From assembly GCA_027924645.1 (NCBI GenBank), contig BSBN01000140.1:13708501-13772500 (forward strand): a stretch of 64,000 nt of DNA. Reading direction: 5' to 3'. Below the pieces are notes generated by a model. The model searched no databases, had not been told where the DNA came from, and saw only the letters and a program-made list of their open reading frames with translations. The position numbers were made by a program, and so were the translations under genes. Below, in pieces: positions 11,628 through 22,914 of the stretch (within the stretch, counting starts at the first letter, position 1; every line of letters starts with the position of its first letter). The DNA is from Cunninghamia lanceolata. Lineage: Eukaryota; Streptophyta; Pinopsida; Cupressales; Cupressaceae.

Positions 11628-13956
11628 TGTTGTCACATAGAATTACACCTAGCTTGGATAGAGTCCAAGCCTTCTAATGACATAATGGGAATGATCTCAA
11701 GGTGTGGGACCTTGCATGTCGAGATCAAACCTCTAGTGAAGGTTGGTTCCTCATTCTAAGACTAATGCTTCGAGAAAATTACCTAAATCTAGTGCTAGCA
11801 TTGTAGGGAAAAGGGTTAAGAGGAAAATGAAAGGGAAATAGAGGTGATGCACCAGATTTCATGAGCAGTAGTAACCCTAAATAGACACAACAATTATTTC
11901 AACTCACAAAGAAGATCACATAGACTTATAGGACTGATTGAGGTTTTTGGATGAAGACGTAACCTATGGATTAAAACTTCAAGTAAAACACAGAAACTAG
12001 AACATAAGAGAGGCAACAATTATGAATATATTGATCATGAATGCCAGAAACAATTACAATACAAAATAACTAGTAGCAGAAAAAGACACGGTATAGTTAA
12101 TTACATTCATGGATGGTTTAACCAGAAGACAAACAAAGGCTAAGCTTTAGGCACAGTGAGTTAGATTCAGATAATCCTACAATTACACTAAGAGGTCTGA
12201 CTACAAGAAATTTGGTTGCATAATGGCCTACAAATTACTAACTCCTGCTGAATAATGAGATTACAATGTCTTTATATCAAATTCTTGTGCAGAGGATGCT
12301 GAAGTAGATGCACAAGATCTGAGACCACTAATGGCACCATCAATGTAGAGCTAGAAACCAACAGTAAAGAGGACATAGGCCATGCCTATAGTAGATCTGC
12401 AACACTACGAATCATTATCCAAATGTAAGATAGGACATGGCATTGAAGATGAAAGCCCAAAATTCATCGCAAATTACAAAAATATCAACCACTGAGCCAT
12501 ATGGGTCACCTCACACCGAAGAATTATGCCAATCCCCACGAATTTCATCTTAAGAGCCCAAAAACTTAAATGAATGCTTTCAACATCACCAAGAAGTTTG
12601 AAAATTTTGAATTTGAATTGAGACCAAAGGATGAAGGAATGGTTCGAAGATTGATGACCCTGTGAACTTTGCAGCATACTTTTACCTTTTACTTTGCACC
12701 GACGCCTTAAGATACGTGGCAAGATCTCGTAGGCATCCAAAGAATCTACCTAGGGTAGCTAAGATTCCAACATGACACTACACCACTGTTGTCTTATAAT
12801 GGCCGCACCACAGACCTTCCCTCTTTGACACCTAGTGCAACCTCCTTCATTTGACGAAAACATCGATCTTATGGCCATAAGCCCCTAATACACTTTACAT
12901 GTGTCACAATTCCAAAGCCACGTAGAAGGAAAAGAGCCATTCTTCATTTGGCTCTATGGAAGCATGCTAAGCCCTCCACGTGGATCCCCATTACACATGC
13001 TTTATTTCTCCCTTGAAAACCAACCACGTGTCACAATCTTGCGACAACGTAGAGGATCTTCCCACTACTGAGATTCTTTTGCAGGCTTACGCTACCATTA
13101 GATCTTCAAAGATGTAGCAATGGGCCTCAACAAACTTTATAGTTCTCCTCATCTCATAGCCCTAAACAAGAAATTTGACATCAGCTTCGAGCGGTCTGCG
13201 GGCTATACGATATCTCGATGCACCCATCAAATTTTCTATCACAACATGGAGGGGTCGTCATACACATGGATATGAACCTTTAATATACAGGCGCTAACTT
13301 AATATCTAGATGCCTCTTGAATATCTAATGTCATCGGCATGATGAACTTGTGAAAGAGGGGATCTTGATTACATCATCAGGATGCACTATCAATGCAGGA
13401 TAATATGCTAGAGGCAAAATGTCTGATGGTGTCATTGTTATATGCACTTCTTTGGGGAGCGGGTCTAGATGACATCATCATGACATTTGCAAAGGGATAG
13501 ATATTAAGAAGGATTCGGATATAGGAAATATCTAGATGATGTCATTGTCATATTGACAAGGGGCCGAATATTAATTGAGATCTGGATGTTTAGAAAATAT
13601 CTGGATATTAACTAAGGTATGAATATGAATGGGATATCAGTACTTTAACTAAGGTCTGAGATATTAAGATAATATCTGTGATGTTGGCTAAGATCCAGAT
13701 GATGTCATTAGGATGTCCGCACCAAAATGACTAAGTATGAAGATGGCAAATCCCTACGAAGGAAGGCTTTGAAGGTTAGGGATTTTTGGGTTTTTCTAGT
13801 TTTTCTCATGGATTCTCCAAGTGAGATTCTAAGGAATTTTGTAAGTTAGAGCATGATGATTTGGAGGGATAAGTCCTGCAAGACTATATTTCAAGGGATG
13901 TCTAGGATATTTCAAGGTGAACTATTTGACTCTAGATAGAGGAAAATGGATCAACA
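11628..13956 (-). repeat. Right LTR of N (2.33 kb; 5' LTR if minus strand)
   Basis: It starts TGTTGTCACATAG and ends GGATCAACA. It matches the left LTR throughout with scattered substitutions and small indels. A TATA-like box (minus strand CTATAAAG, near 13138) is intact here and changed in the other copy. Confidence 0.88.
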
Positions 13957-14300
13957 ATAACCTATTGAGCGTTGGACAAATGTGTAGCAAAGGATACAAT
14001 CTTGTGTTTCAGGATGGTGGGTGTGAGATCAGAAAAGGCTCTAGAACTATGATTACTACTAGAAGAAAGACATATTTAAATGTCTATCACCTCAAAGGTG
14101 GTGATGGTTATTGTTTCATGACTCAGACTAGTGAGAGTTGGTTATTGCATAGAAGATTATGTCACATTAATTTTGATAGCCTGGTAATAATAAGTTCAGT
14201 TCAAGTTGTAAGAGATCTGCCAAAGATTACAAAGCCTATCAATGTGATTTGTAAAGAATGTCAAGTTGGAAAGCAAGCGAGAAGAAATTTCAAAGTCTAG
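13917..14300 (+). pseudogene. pol: C2 GAG-pre-integrase domain
   Basis: The true Copia part starts at 13962; the open frame upstream lies in the N LTR. It reads LLSVGQMCSKGYNLVFQDGG, then LLHRRLCHINFDSL, and ends with CKECQVGKQAR. These give the His-Cys (H-H-C-C) zinc-binding domain that precedes the Copia integrase core. The frame is open to a TAG at 14298, in the KV*DQS linker, where the integrase core follows directly. Confidence 0.85.
13957..13961. repeat. Target-site duplication of N, right copy
   Basis: ATAAC, pair of 6651-6655. Confidence 0.9.
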
Positions 14301-15010
14301 GATCAATCTTCTACTAGACTGTTGGAATTAGTGCATACAAATCTTTGTGGTCCTACTAGAGTAAGGAGTTTTCAAGGTGATAGATATTTCATGCTACTAA
14401 TTGATGATTATTCTAGAATGACTTGGGTTACTTTTCTCAAAGAAAAATTAGAAGTCCTAGGTAAGTTTAAAGCATTAAAAGAAATGGTTGAGAATGAAAT
14501 GGATATAGGGATCAAATGCTTGAGGTTTGACAGAGGTGGAGAGTTTACCTCCAATGAGTTTAACAAGTTTTATGTGATTCATGGAATAAAGAAACATTTA
14601 TTTACCCCTAGGAATCCTCAGTGGAATGAAGTGGTTGAAAGAAATAAATGGACAGTTCAAGAAGCTTCAAGGAAAATGATAAAAGAAGAAAATATACCAT
14701 AGGTGTATTGGAGAGATGCAGTTCATACAATTGTTTATATACTAAACAAAGTGCAAGCAAGGGCAAATAATACAAAGACTCCGTGTGAGCTATGGTATTG
14801 AAGGATTCCTACTATCAAATACTTTAGAGTGTTTGGAAGAAAATGCTATATCAGAAGAGATGAAAACCTAGGAAAGTTTGATGCAAGGTTTGATGAAGGT
14901 ATCTTCCTTGGGTATTCTACTAAAAGCAAAGCTTACTGGTGCTACAACAAGAGGCTAAGATAGATTGTTGAGAATGCAAATGTCAAAGTTGTTAAAAATC
15001 TATAGAAGAA
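14301..15010 (+). pseudogene. pol: C2 integrase core
   Basis: The core is open over 14322-14702 (126 codons). It has LLIDDYSRMTWVTFLKEK (first catalytic Asp region), CLRFDRGGEF (usually RTDNGGEF; the second catalytic Asp is kept) and NEVVERNKWTVQEASRKM (catalytic Glu kept in VVERN). After a TAG at 14701 the frame continues as VYWRDAVHTIVYILN, CELWY and FGRKCYIRRDENLGKFDARFD, the usual C-terminal integrase region. Integrase inserts the cDNA into host DNA. Several stops make it inactive. Confidence 0.88.
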
Positions 15011-15218
15011 TTCATAGGTAAATGGATATGAATCAGATGAGTCTTCTTGCAGTGAAGAGGAAAAGATTGAAGAAAAGGAAGTACAGATTGAAGAATAAGA
15101 AGCTCCAAATAAGATTCCTAAACCTCCTAAGTATGTGCAGAAGCATCATTCTAAAGATCAGATCATTGGTGATAAGAGAAAAGGTGTGCTGATAAGAAGG
15201 AAAGTTGTTGAAGAACAA

Positions 15219-16225
15219 GTAAATCTATGTTTACTCTATGAAGTTGAAATTAGAACAATGATTGAAGCATGCAAGGATGCATATTGGATCAAGTCTATGG
15301 AAGAAGAACTAATGTAGTTTGTAAAGAATCAGACTTGGGGACTTGTCCCAACACTAACAAACAAAAATGTGATTGGAACTAAGTGGGTATTCTGGAACAA
15401 ACTAAATGAGAAAGGATAAGTAGTAAGAAATAAGGAAAGGCTTGTTTGTAAAGGCTAATCACAAGTAGAATGAATAGAGTATGAGGAAACATAAATTCTC
15501 TAGTAGCAAGAATGAAGGCCATCAGGATGTTTTTGGGTTTTGCAACACACAAGGATTTCAAAGTATATTAAATAGATGTGAAGTATGCTTTCTTGAATGG
15601 CAAATTAGAAGAAGTATACAAAGAACAACCAGATGGATTTAAGTTGTCAGATAAATAGAATATGGTTAGCAGATTGAAGAAGGCACTATATGGATTTAAG
15701 CAAGCTCCTAGCGCTTGGTATGCAAGGTGAGACATGTACTTATTACAACAAGGATTCAATAAGGGTATCCCATATAGCAATATGTACATCAAAGTAGGTG
15801 ACTATCAAATTTTGATTGTAGAAGTGTATGTAGATGATATAATCTTTGGAGGAAATGAAGGTATGTGTAAGAACTTTGCAGATGAAATGTAAAAAGAATT
15901 TGAAATATTAATGTGTGGAGAAATGAACTTCTTCCTTGGGCTATAGATCAATCTGACAGATAAAAGTATTTTCATTTCACAATCAAAGTATGTCAAGGAG
16001 ATGTTAAAGCAATTTGGAATGGAATATTCTAAACCAATATGTACCCCTATGGTTACTGGTTACAAGATGAGAAAGAATGATGAATCTCCTAAGGATGATT
16101 AGAGAAGGTATAGATCAACAATTGGAAGATTGTTATATTTAACTACTACTAGACTGGTTATTATGCATGTCATTTGTCTTATGGCTAGATTTTAAGAAGA
16201 TCCTAGAGAGTCACATGTTGTAGTA
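15219..16225 (+). pseudogene. pol: C2 reverse transcriptase, heavily broken
   Basis: Motifs are spread over several frames: EACKDAYWIKSMEEELM, then QTWGLVPTLTNKNVIGTKWVF (Copia RT start), then the catalytic YVDD at 15827-15838 in EVYVDDIIFGG, then FFLGLQ-like and tRPVI-type regions before RNase H. Many stops (mostly TAG) and frameshifts are present. The order after integrase confirms Copia. RT would copy the element RNA into cDNA. Confidence 0.82.
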
Positions 16226-16780
16226 GTGAAGAGGATATTTAGATATTTAAAGGGCACTCTGGATCATGGCTTGTGGTATCCACATGGTACTAACTTTACT
16301 CTAGGTGCTTATACAAATGTAGATTGGGTTGGTTGTGTAGATGATAGAAAAAGTACAAGTGGTGGTGCATTCTTTCTTGGATGTAGATTGTTGTCATGCC
16401 TAAGTAAAAAGCAAGATTTAGTGTCTTTATCTATTGCAGAGGCAAAATACATTGTAGCAGCATCTTGTTACACACAAGTGTTGTGGATGAGGTAAACCTT
16501 GAAGGATACCAGAGTTGTATACGATGAACCTATTCCTATCTTCTATGATAATACAAGTGCTATTGACATTTCAAAGAATCTGGTGATGCACTCAAGAACA
16601 AAACATATTTTAATCCAGTATCACTTTTTGAGAGAGAAGGTTACAGAGAATGAAGTGAAGCTTGAGTATGTGTCTACAAAGGATCAAGTTGCTGATATAT
16701 TTACTAAGCCTCTTCATAAGGATACATTTGCGTATCTCCAAGAGAAGTTAGGGGTTATTACCCATCCTTATTTGAAGTAG
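16226..16780 (+). pseudogene. pol: C2 RNase H and C-terminus
   Basis: Two open pieces in one frame, 16226-16495 and 16499-16780, are separated by a single TAA at 16496. Motifs: IFRYLKGTLDHGL, DWVGCVDDRKSTSGG (usually ADWAG.D.RKSTSG; catalytic Asp kept), SIAEAKYIVAAS (catalytic Glu kept; usually STAEAEY) and IFYDNTSAIDISKN (catalytic Asp kept). It ends HSRTKHILIQYHFLRE and KDQVADIFTKPL, the standard Copia C-terminus. Confidence 0.88.
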
Positions 16781-17196
16781 ATGCATACTAAGATGTATCA
16801 ATCTAGTGGATTTCAAGATTCATTCTTTATTCTAGACTGATGTTGGAGGCTACCTCTCATGGGGAGTAGGTACTATCTTTGTTGGTTGTTATCGTTAGGT
16901 GGAGTATGAAGACCAGTAAAATAAAAGATGTTACAAAGCAATGGTGAGTAGGTAGAAGTGTGAGCAATTTCAAAATAGAAAAGTGAGAGAAAGATGTGTA
17001 GCCCTTTGCCATTGATGTCAAAGGGGGAGAGAGAGCAATGTTAGAAAGGAAAGAGTCAGTTTTCAAGAAGAGAGTAGTAAGTTGAGGGGGAGAGAAAGAG
17101 AAAGGAAAAGAGTTGGTATAGAGCATAGTATTGAGGATATTGTGGTGTTGATTATTTTTCATATCATGTGTTTCAATCAATGATAAAGGGGATGCT
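16781..17196 (+). other. C2 3' untranslated tail with purine-rich tract
   Basis: Non-coding stretch after the pol stop. It includes a purine-rich zone near 17010-17110 (AAAGGGGGAGAGAGAG and similar), as is common after pol in plant Copia elements. AAAGGGGA at 17186-17193 lies three bases from the 3' LTR and is the likely polypurine primer for plus-strand synthesis. Confidence 0.6.
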
Positions 17197-18784
17197 TGTT
17201 GTAAGTATGTGCATTCGGTGTTGTCATTGATGTCGACAAGCTTGTGAAGCTTGTGTTGTCATTGGTGTCAACTATATGAGCAAGTTGGTGTTGAGTGGAT
17301 ACTATCTCTGTTGATGAGGAAGTGCTGAAGATGGTGATAATATTTTTTTGGTGCTTGGTTTCCTAGTGTTTTTGACAAAATTTGAATAAAATAATAAAAC
17401 AATGTGTGAAAGTGGTATTCTGTGTTGCAGAGTAGTGTTCTATTTTTGCTCCATTATGAAGATCTATTGAAGATATGTTGATGAGGTTTGGATATCTTTT
17501 TAGAGGTTTTTATAGATGCTATAGTAAGAAATTGGTGTGTTGGATCGATGTGCAGAGGAAGATGTGCCCACCAATGTATGAACTGTGTATTGCAGAGGTT
17601 TCTAGGAGAAATGTTTTTGCTCAACATTTCTCCACCAAGTGGTTTCAAGTCTTGTGGTTCTGGAAGTATGTTTATAAGGTTCATATCTATCCTCAGTTGA
17701 AATTATTTCTGATTTGGTACTCCCCACATTTATTTCTTGAGTTACAGTACATGACAGAGATGTTTGAGTATGTTGGGTAAACATGATAAGTTTGTTTGAT
17801 AGGAGAAAGTTGTTGTAAAGGAATTTATTGGATTTCAGGATGTCTGAGGATGATTATGGAATATTCTACATGGTTTTCAAGCTTGGTGTATGGTCTGCAA
17901 GTAGTATTTGGATATAAGGAAGTGTGTACTTCAAATTTTGTTGTGTTAACATACAGGTTTGGGCAAACTTGGGTGTTTACACTAATTGTGGATTTTCTTC
18001 CATGACTATGGAAAAGCGATGTAATGTGTAAGAGTGGATTTAGGTAAAAGCTAAGGTGTGTTGTGGTCCACCTTCATTCCATTCCAACGCGGGAATGTTT
18101 TAGTGCCAACCTAATTTGAATTTGTATGATTAAGGTCTTTTGCCGACCTTGGAGAATGTTTTCAAGGTTGGAGGTAGTATAAATAAGTGTTAAGCTATTG
18201 AAGGATAAGGTGTGAGAAGTTTGTGGTGTACGAGATGTGAATTACAGAGTTATAGAGTGCAAATTTGTGCAATGCAGTGTGAGGTTTCATGTCTTAGATT
18301 ACTAGATGGAGTAAACAAAAGGTGTCTACAATTCCTTAGTGAGATGTGGAGGTAATGATGGTGATGTGGTGGACTTCTTTGTTGCATTGAGATAGTTTTA
18401 TCCTTGTAACAATCTTCTCTATCTTATTTTCTATTGAGGTAGTGATCCTTTCTTTCTCTAGGGTAGTGAGCCCTATGGCAGTGAGCCTTTCAGTAGTGAG
18501 CCTTCCAGTAGTGAGCCCTATTATATTCTATTGTTGATATTACTTTATATTGTGATCTAATCCTCACCATGGTTTTTTAATTCTTTGGTTTTCCATGTAA
18601 ATCTAGTGTTATCTTGTGTTTGATGTTGATTTGATTTAGTTTCTATTATTTTCTTTCATACTTAATCATCCTAAGAGTTTAAGGGTTAATTTAATTAATG
18701 TGGATGTGAATTTGTGTGAGGGTTTTGAAGTATAAGTTACAACTGATTCACCCCCCCCCTCTCAGTTGTATTGTGCAATCAACA
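17197..18784 (+). repeat. C2 3' LTR
   Basis: It is 1,588 bp and matches the 5' LTR. Near its end it has a run of nine C (18751-18759) where the 5' LTR reads CACCCTCGTC. It is followed by the target duplication CAATG. Confidence 0.92.
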
Positions 18785-18789
18785 CAATG
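18785..18789. repeat. Target-site duplication of C2, right copy
   Basis: CAATG, pair of 3728-3732. Confidence 0.9.
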
Positions 18790-21175
18790 AAGAATGTGAT
18801 GGATCATTAAAAATGAAGAAGTGCATAATAGAAAGAATTGTTAAGAGAAATAAGAGAATAAGGCAAGAAATTTTTTCATGATTTGTGGAAGATCCTCTTA
18901 GGGCCTAACCTTTTGAGAGAAGGTCAAGAACCTAGGGGATGACAAATCGAAAGGTGGGGGGTTTGAAAAGATCATTCAAAATATGTGACCACTCAAATTA
19001 GGTTGACCATGTGATACATAAAGACTAATGGAATGCCATATCATAAACACCCATAGAAAAAGAAGACCACAAAATATTTAGAAAAATTAAGGAAAACATT
19101 CAATTAGAAATAGAAATGGAAATGGAATAAAAGAAGCAAAAACAAATATAGGAATGTTAAGGTACCAAAAATGGATGGAGAAAGAAGAGGAGATGGAAAT
19201 TGAGAGTGCCAAAATGGTTGTGGCTAAAAAAGTAATAGAGGAGGAGAATGAGCATGCTAGAGGGGCTGCAGCTAACCAGGATAACAATAGTTTACCTAAT
19301 TTTGAGGAAATAAATGAGCATTCCACAAGGGTAGCAGCTAATGTCATAGATATAGAATTTTATAACACTCCAAAGAAAATGAACTCCCATATAGAGAAAG
19401 AAACAAAAATTCTAAATAATTTAGAAGAAAGTATCATAGCATATGGGATATCCAGGAAGATAACGGAAGAAGGGTATAGTGGTATAGAAATCCCAACCCT
19501 AACACAATTGAGTAAAACACCACATATGAAACCTAATTTATCTAATATCCAGATCCTAATTAATGAAAATTTGGAACCACTACTGAATACCATAAGGAAT
19601 CTACAACTTTTAAAGTTTGATGTGGAGTACTTGGTGTAATTAGTCAATAAGAGTGCAAGGAATATAAGAGATGAAGGTCTATAGGTGGTACCAGATTAAA
19701 CAATACCATGTCCAATAACACAATTGAAATAAGATAAAGAAATTAGATTACACAATTAACTAATGAAAGAATATCTCCTAAAACAAAATTACACTTTGAA
19801 GAGGTGCAACCCTTAGACTAGGAGTCATCCCTCATGCCCTGAATCAAGAAGAATTTCATCACAAAGCTAAAGTGAAGAATTGAATTAAGGAATAGATCCA
19901 CAATAGAAATTTGTAAAACATTGTGAAGCCATAATGGGGAAAGATTATTTTGACATTCAGTTACCAAGGGATAAAGGAAGGGAAATAAGTCTGCACAATA
20001 GAAAAGTATAAAGAAGAGAAAAGAGGAGTTACCAAAGAAAACACACTGCAAGGAAGGAAAAGTAAACAAAAGTGAGATGGATTCCCCAATCAAACTGCTA
20101 GTATTTGAAAAAGACACCACATAGGCTACGAAACATATATCCATGCTAGAATCCATTTGGAAAATAAAAGGAAGAAACAAGGATCATGTAAAATTATTTG
20201 ATTTAGTGGGAACATTGAGAAATGAATCCCTCAACTAGTATAGAAAAACATACCCAAAGCATGATAAGGAATGGGCAAAAGTTAAAAAATATTTTTTAGG
20301 TAATTTTTTATACACAAAAATTCTTGTAGCTCAAGTTTTAGTAAAATGAGAGATTTAGTTCGAGAATAAGGAGAATCAATAAAAGTGTATGACTAGAGGT
20401 TTATTGATATATCATATAGAAGATAGAAAAACTATTATCAAAAAAGGAACATATAGAATGTGTTTGTCTCAGGACTAATTCTAGAAATTAGGAGATCCTT
20501 AGATTGAAGAATATTCACAACATAATTTGAACTAGTAACTCTAGCTTTCCACATAGAAGCATAAACTTGGAGAAGGAAAGAAAATAAAAAAATGGAAAAA
20601 CTAAAAGTGGAACTAGAACAAGAGATACTAGCTAGGAAGGATACTAATCCACAATGACAAATAACAAATATTTGGTGTACATATTGCTCAAGAGAGGGTC
20701 ATGTCAGAAATGAGTGGCCAGTCATAAAAGCAGAAAAGATAGTTACCACTTTAAGTGTAGAACTCAATACAGACTAAAGAAAGACAAAAACTATATATTG
20801 CAAAATGAATGGAGAATGGGAGGACCATGATACTGATGATTTCCCATCTCTACTCTTTAGGCTCAGAAGCAAATAAGAAGGAACATGAACCATGGTACAA
20901 TAGTCATCACAAAAATAGAAAAGTAGACCAAGATATGGCATACATCAAAGGATTAGTAGAAATACCTCTGTACACCCAATACCATGGGTACAAAGCACCT
21001 AACTAGAGAAACCAAAGAAATATCAACACAATCTATAACACACCTCCACAAAATCAAGTGCCATATTCAAACAACTACTCAAATGAGGAAAGAGGACAAT
21101 ATAGAAACTATATAGGTGGAAGACGTTGAGGTAGAGGTTGCAGAAGAAGAGATGATGATACATGTTATTAATGCA
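18790..21175 (+). pseudogene. gag: Old Gypsy T: gag remnant with zinc knuckle(s)
   Basis: The longest open piece is 19154-19639 (161 codons), highly charged and helical at its start (MEKEEEMEIESAKMVV). Further on, 20676-20717 reads CTYCSREGHVRNEW, a CCHC zinc knuckle whose last Cys is now Trp. A Gly/Arg-rich stretch then leads to DDDTCY, stop, at 21165. There G1 is inserted. The second zinc knuckle resumes at 48411 as CSKAGHYANEC. Two knuckles in gag and the protease type (48900-49300) place T in non-chromodomain Gypsy (Tat/Athila-like), by inference. Confidence 0.65.
21171..21175. repeat. Target-site duplication of G1, left copy
   Basis: ATGCA, identical to 48410-48414. Keeping one copy restores a CCHC finger in T (with one Gln-to-stop change). 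Confidence 0.9.
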
Positions 21176-22770
21176 TGTCATGTGCCCACATCCTGAGTGA
21201 TCTTCAAGAGTGTTGTAGATTAGCCTATTCACCATTCTCGTAGGCTAATTCAAGTGATTAGAGAATGACTTTGAGTTGAGCCTAGTGAGGAGTTGGACTT
21301 ATTTCTATGGATCAATTTATTTCTACTTATTATATTTTACTAGGTACTGGTGTTGGATTAAAATGTAATCTTTTATTACATGTTTATTATTAAAGTCCTA
21401 GTAAAATTACTTTACCTTGGGAGTTGTGCCTCAATGTTCTATTTTATTGTTGAATGTTGTAACTTAAAAAGTGACCACGAAGGGTCTATGCATCATGAAC
21501 TTGTGCACCTAGGAAGTGGTGGGTCCCTTTCTTAGAAGTGGGGTTACCCTTTTAAAACTAAACATTAAAAAATAAAGTTATTTTTATATGCTTTGTGGGG
21601 CGTTCAAGAGGGCAGTGATTTGAGGGTTCGTGGCAGCCTTGTTGGAGGTTTAAATAATTAAAATAAAATTGATTTCTTCTTGTTTTCAGCGATGGAATTC
21701 AAGGTATTATTCTCTCTTGTTTTGGGCGCCATGTTTGAGGAATATATATTACATTTGGAGCTTCATTTGGAAGTTTTATGTTATCTTCTATTTTTTTAAT
21801 ATATGTTGAGAATGACCTCTTTTCTCTAGAAATGCTTATTCTAGACTTCCAAGGTGATGCTTCCTTGGGATTACAGGTTGTGGTGATGCTCCTATGCCAT
21901 GCAGAAGGATAAAGTCAAGCAGATTTCATCATAGAGCTTCAAAGATTGAATTTGATGTTGCTAGGGTTTGAAATGTTCAATTTGTAGGTTTATGACAATG
22001 ATGTTTTATTGGAGATTTTGGCTTTCATGTTGGTATTTTGGTGTGCATGTTTGAGTAGTGATGGATTTTGATGTTGTGTTGCAAATAATCCATCTGGGTA
22101 TTGGAGATTTAACTTGCATGTTGGTATTTTGGCGTGCATGTTTGAGAAGTGATGGATTTTGATGTTGTGTTGCAAATAATCCATCTGGGTATTGGAAATT
22201 TAACTTACATGTTAGTATTTTGGTGTGCATGTTTGAGGAGTGATGGATTTTGATGTTGTGATGCAAATAATCCATCTGGGTAGTTGAGTTTTGCAGATTT
22301 GAGCTATTGGGTGTTGCTGTAATTTTTAGTTCTAGTTAGGGTTTGACTTGGGTGCTCACAAAATTTAGTTTTAGCATATGGGTATTGATGCAAAATGCCT
22401 ATCATGAGGTTGGAATAACATATGCACTTCTGGGTATTCTTCATTTCATTGTATGATTCTAGTAATTATTGATCTTCCTCTCTTGTCAACTTAAAATTTG
22501 TAGCAAAGAACTCAAAAATGGAAAAAGATGCAAAATATACATTTGGGTATGTGTTTCCAAGTTTGCAATGTGTTCATTTTTATTTCTAGTTGATTGTTCA
22601 TCAATTATTTCATATTTTTATGGCAATCTATCTCTCAAAAACACACATGCAATTCCAAAATTGAAACCCCATCTGCATCTTTTGTCTAGTCTAAAAGACC
22701 ACATTGATAAAAAAATACAGAAACACATTAGAAAGACAAAAAATTATAGCAGAATAGGTCAGCATATTAG
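21176..22770 (+). repeat. G1 5' LTR
   Basis: About 1,595 bp, ending in CAGCATATTAG next to a degraded PBS. It holds about 2.9 copies of a 91-base tandem repeat (22026-22290). The 3' LTR has two copies, which explains most of the length difference between the LTRs. The open frames on either strand here are repeat artefacts. Confidence 0.9.
22026..22290 (+). repeat. 91-bp tandem repeat inside G1 5' LTR (about 3 copies)
   Basis: Units start CATGTTGGTATTTTGG at 22026 and 22117, and CATGTTAGTATTTTGG at 22208, an exact 91-base period. Each holds GTGATGGATTTTGATGTTG and CAAATAATCCATCTGGG. The 3' LTR has two units, at 47751 and 47842, with the same period. Confidence 0.92.
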
Positions 22771-22783
22771 TGCTATAAGAGCC
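22771..22783 (+). other. Degraded primer-binding site of G1
   Basis: TGCTATAAGAGCC against the expected TGGTATCAGAGCC, two mismatches. It lies directly after the 5' LTR. Confidence 0.6.
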
Positions 22784-22914
22784 AAATATCATGTCAGCCT
22801 AGGGTTATGTAGCCTACAGAAATTGGTCCACACAAGTACTATACCAGAAAAGTAGCTAGACAACAAAAATAAGTTTTAAAATAAGTTTTAACAGGTGTTG
22901 AAAAATAGAAAGAA

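Larger units (their letters stand above)
6656..13956 (-). mobile_element. Non-autonomous LTR element N, nested in C2
   Basis: Two long LTRs (6656-9013 and 11628-13956) flank only 2.6 kb of internal DNA, with target duplication ATAAC. No RT, RNase H or integrase motif is visible, so the element would depend on another element's enzymes. I place it on the minus strand for three reasons: the remnant coding frame runs that way, a PBS-like sequence (TGGCACACTCGATGGGAG) adjoins the right LTR, and a TATA-like box (CTATAAAG) near 13138 lies on that strand. The first base pair of the left LTR reads TA instead of TG. Confidence 0.85.
3733..18784 (+). mobile_element. Full-length Copia retrotransposon C2 (with nested element N)
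   Basis: Both LTRs begin TGTTGTAAGTAT and end CAATCAACA, and the element is flanked by the duplication CAATG. Order inside is 5' LTR, PBS, gag with zinc knuckle, protease, integrase, RT, RNase H, a purine-rich tail and 3' LTR. That order (integrase before RT) defines Copia. Element N (6656-13956) is inserted at the protease / GAG-pre-integrase boundary. Removing N gives back the reading SLKHN-LLSVGQM without a break. Without N the element is about 7.75 kb. Stops in every domain show that it is dead. Confidence 0.92.

Noticed and set aside
17454..18005. Several open frames on both strands in the C2 3' LTR
   Set aside because: They lie in a non-coding LTR, are not open in the 5' LTR in matching form, and carry no motif.
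22006..22275. Minus-strand frames with repeated peptide (PDGLFATQHQNPSLL)
   Set aside because: The repetition comes from the 91-base tandem repeat in the G1 LTR, not from a repeat protein.
22469..22855. 128-codon plus-strand frame
   Set aside because: It lies across the end of the G1 5' LTR and the PBS, with no domain; accidental.
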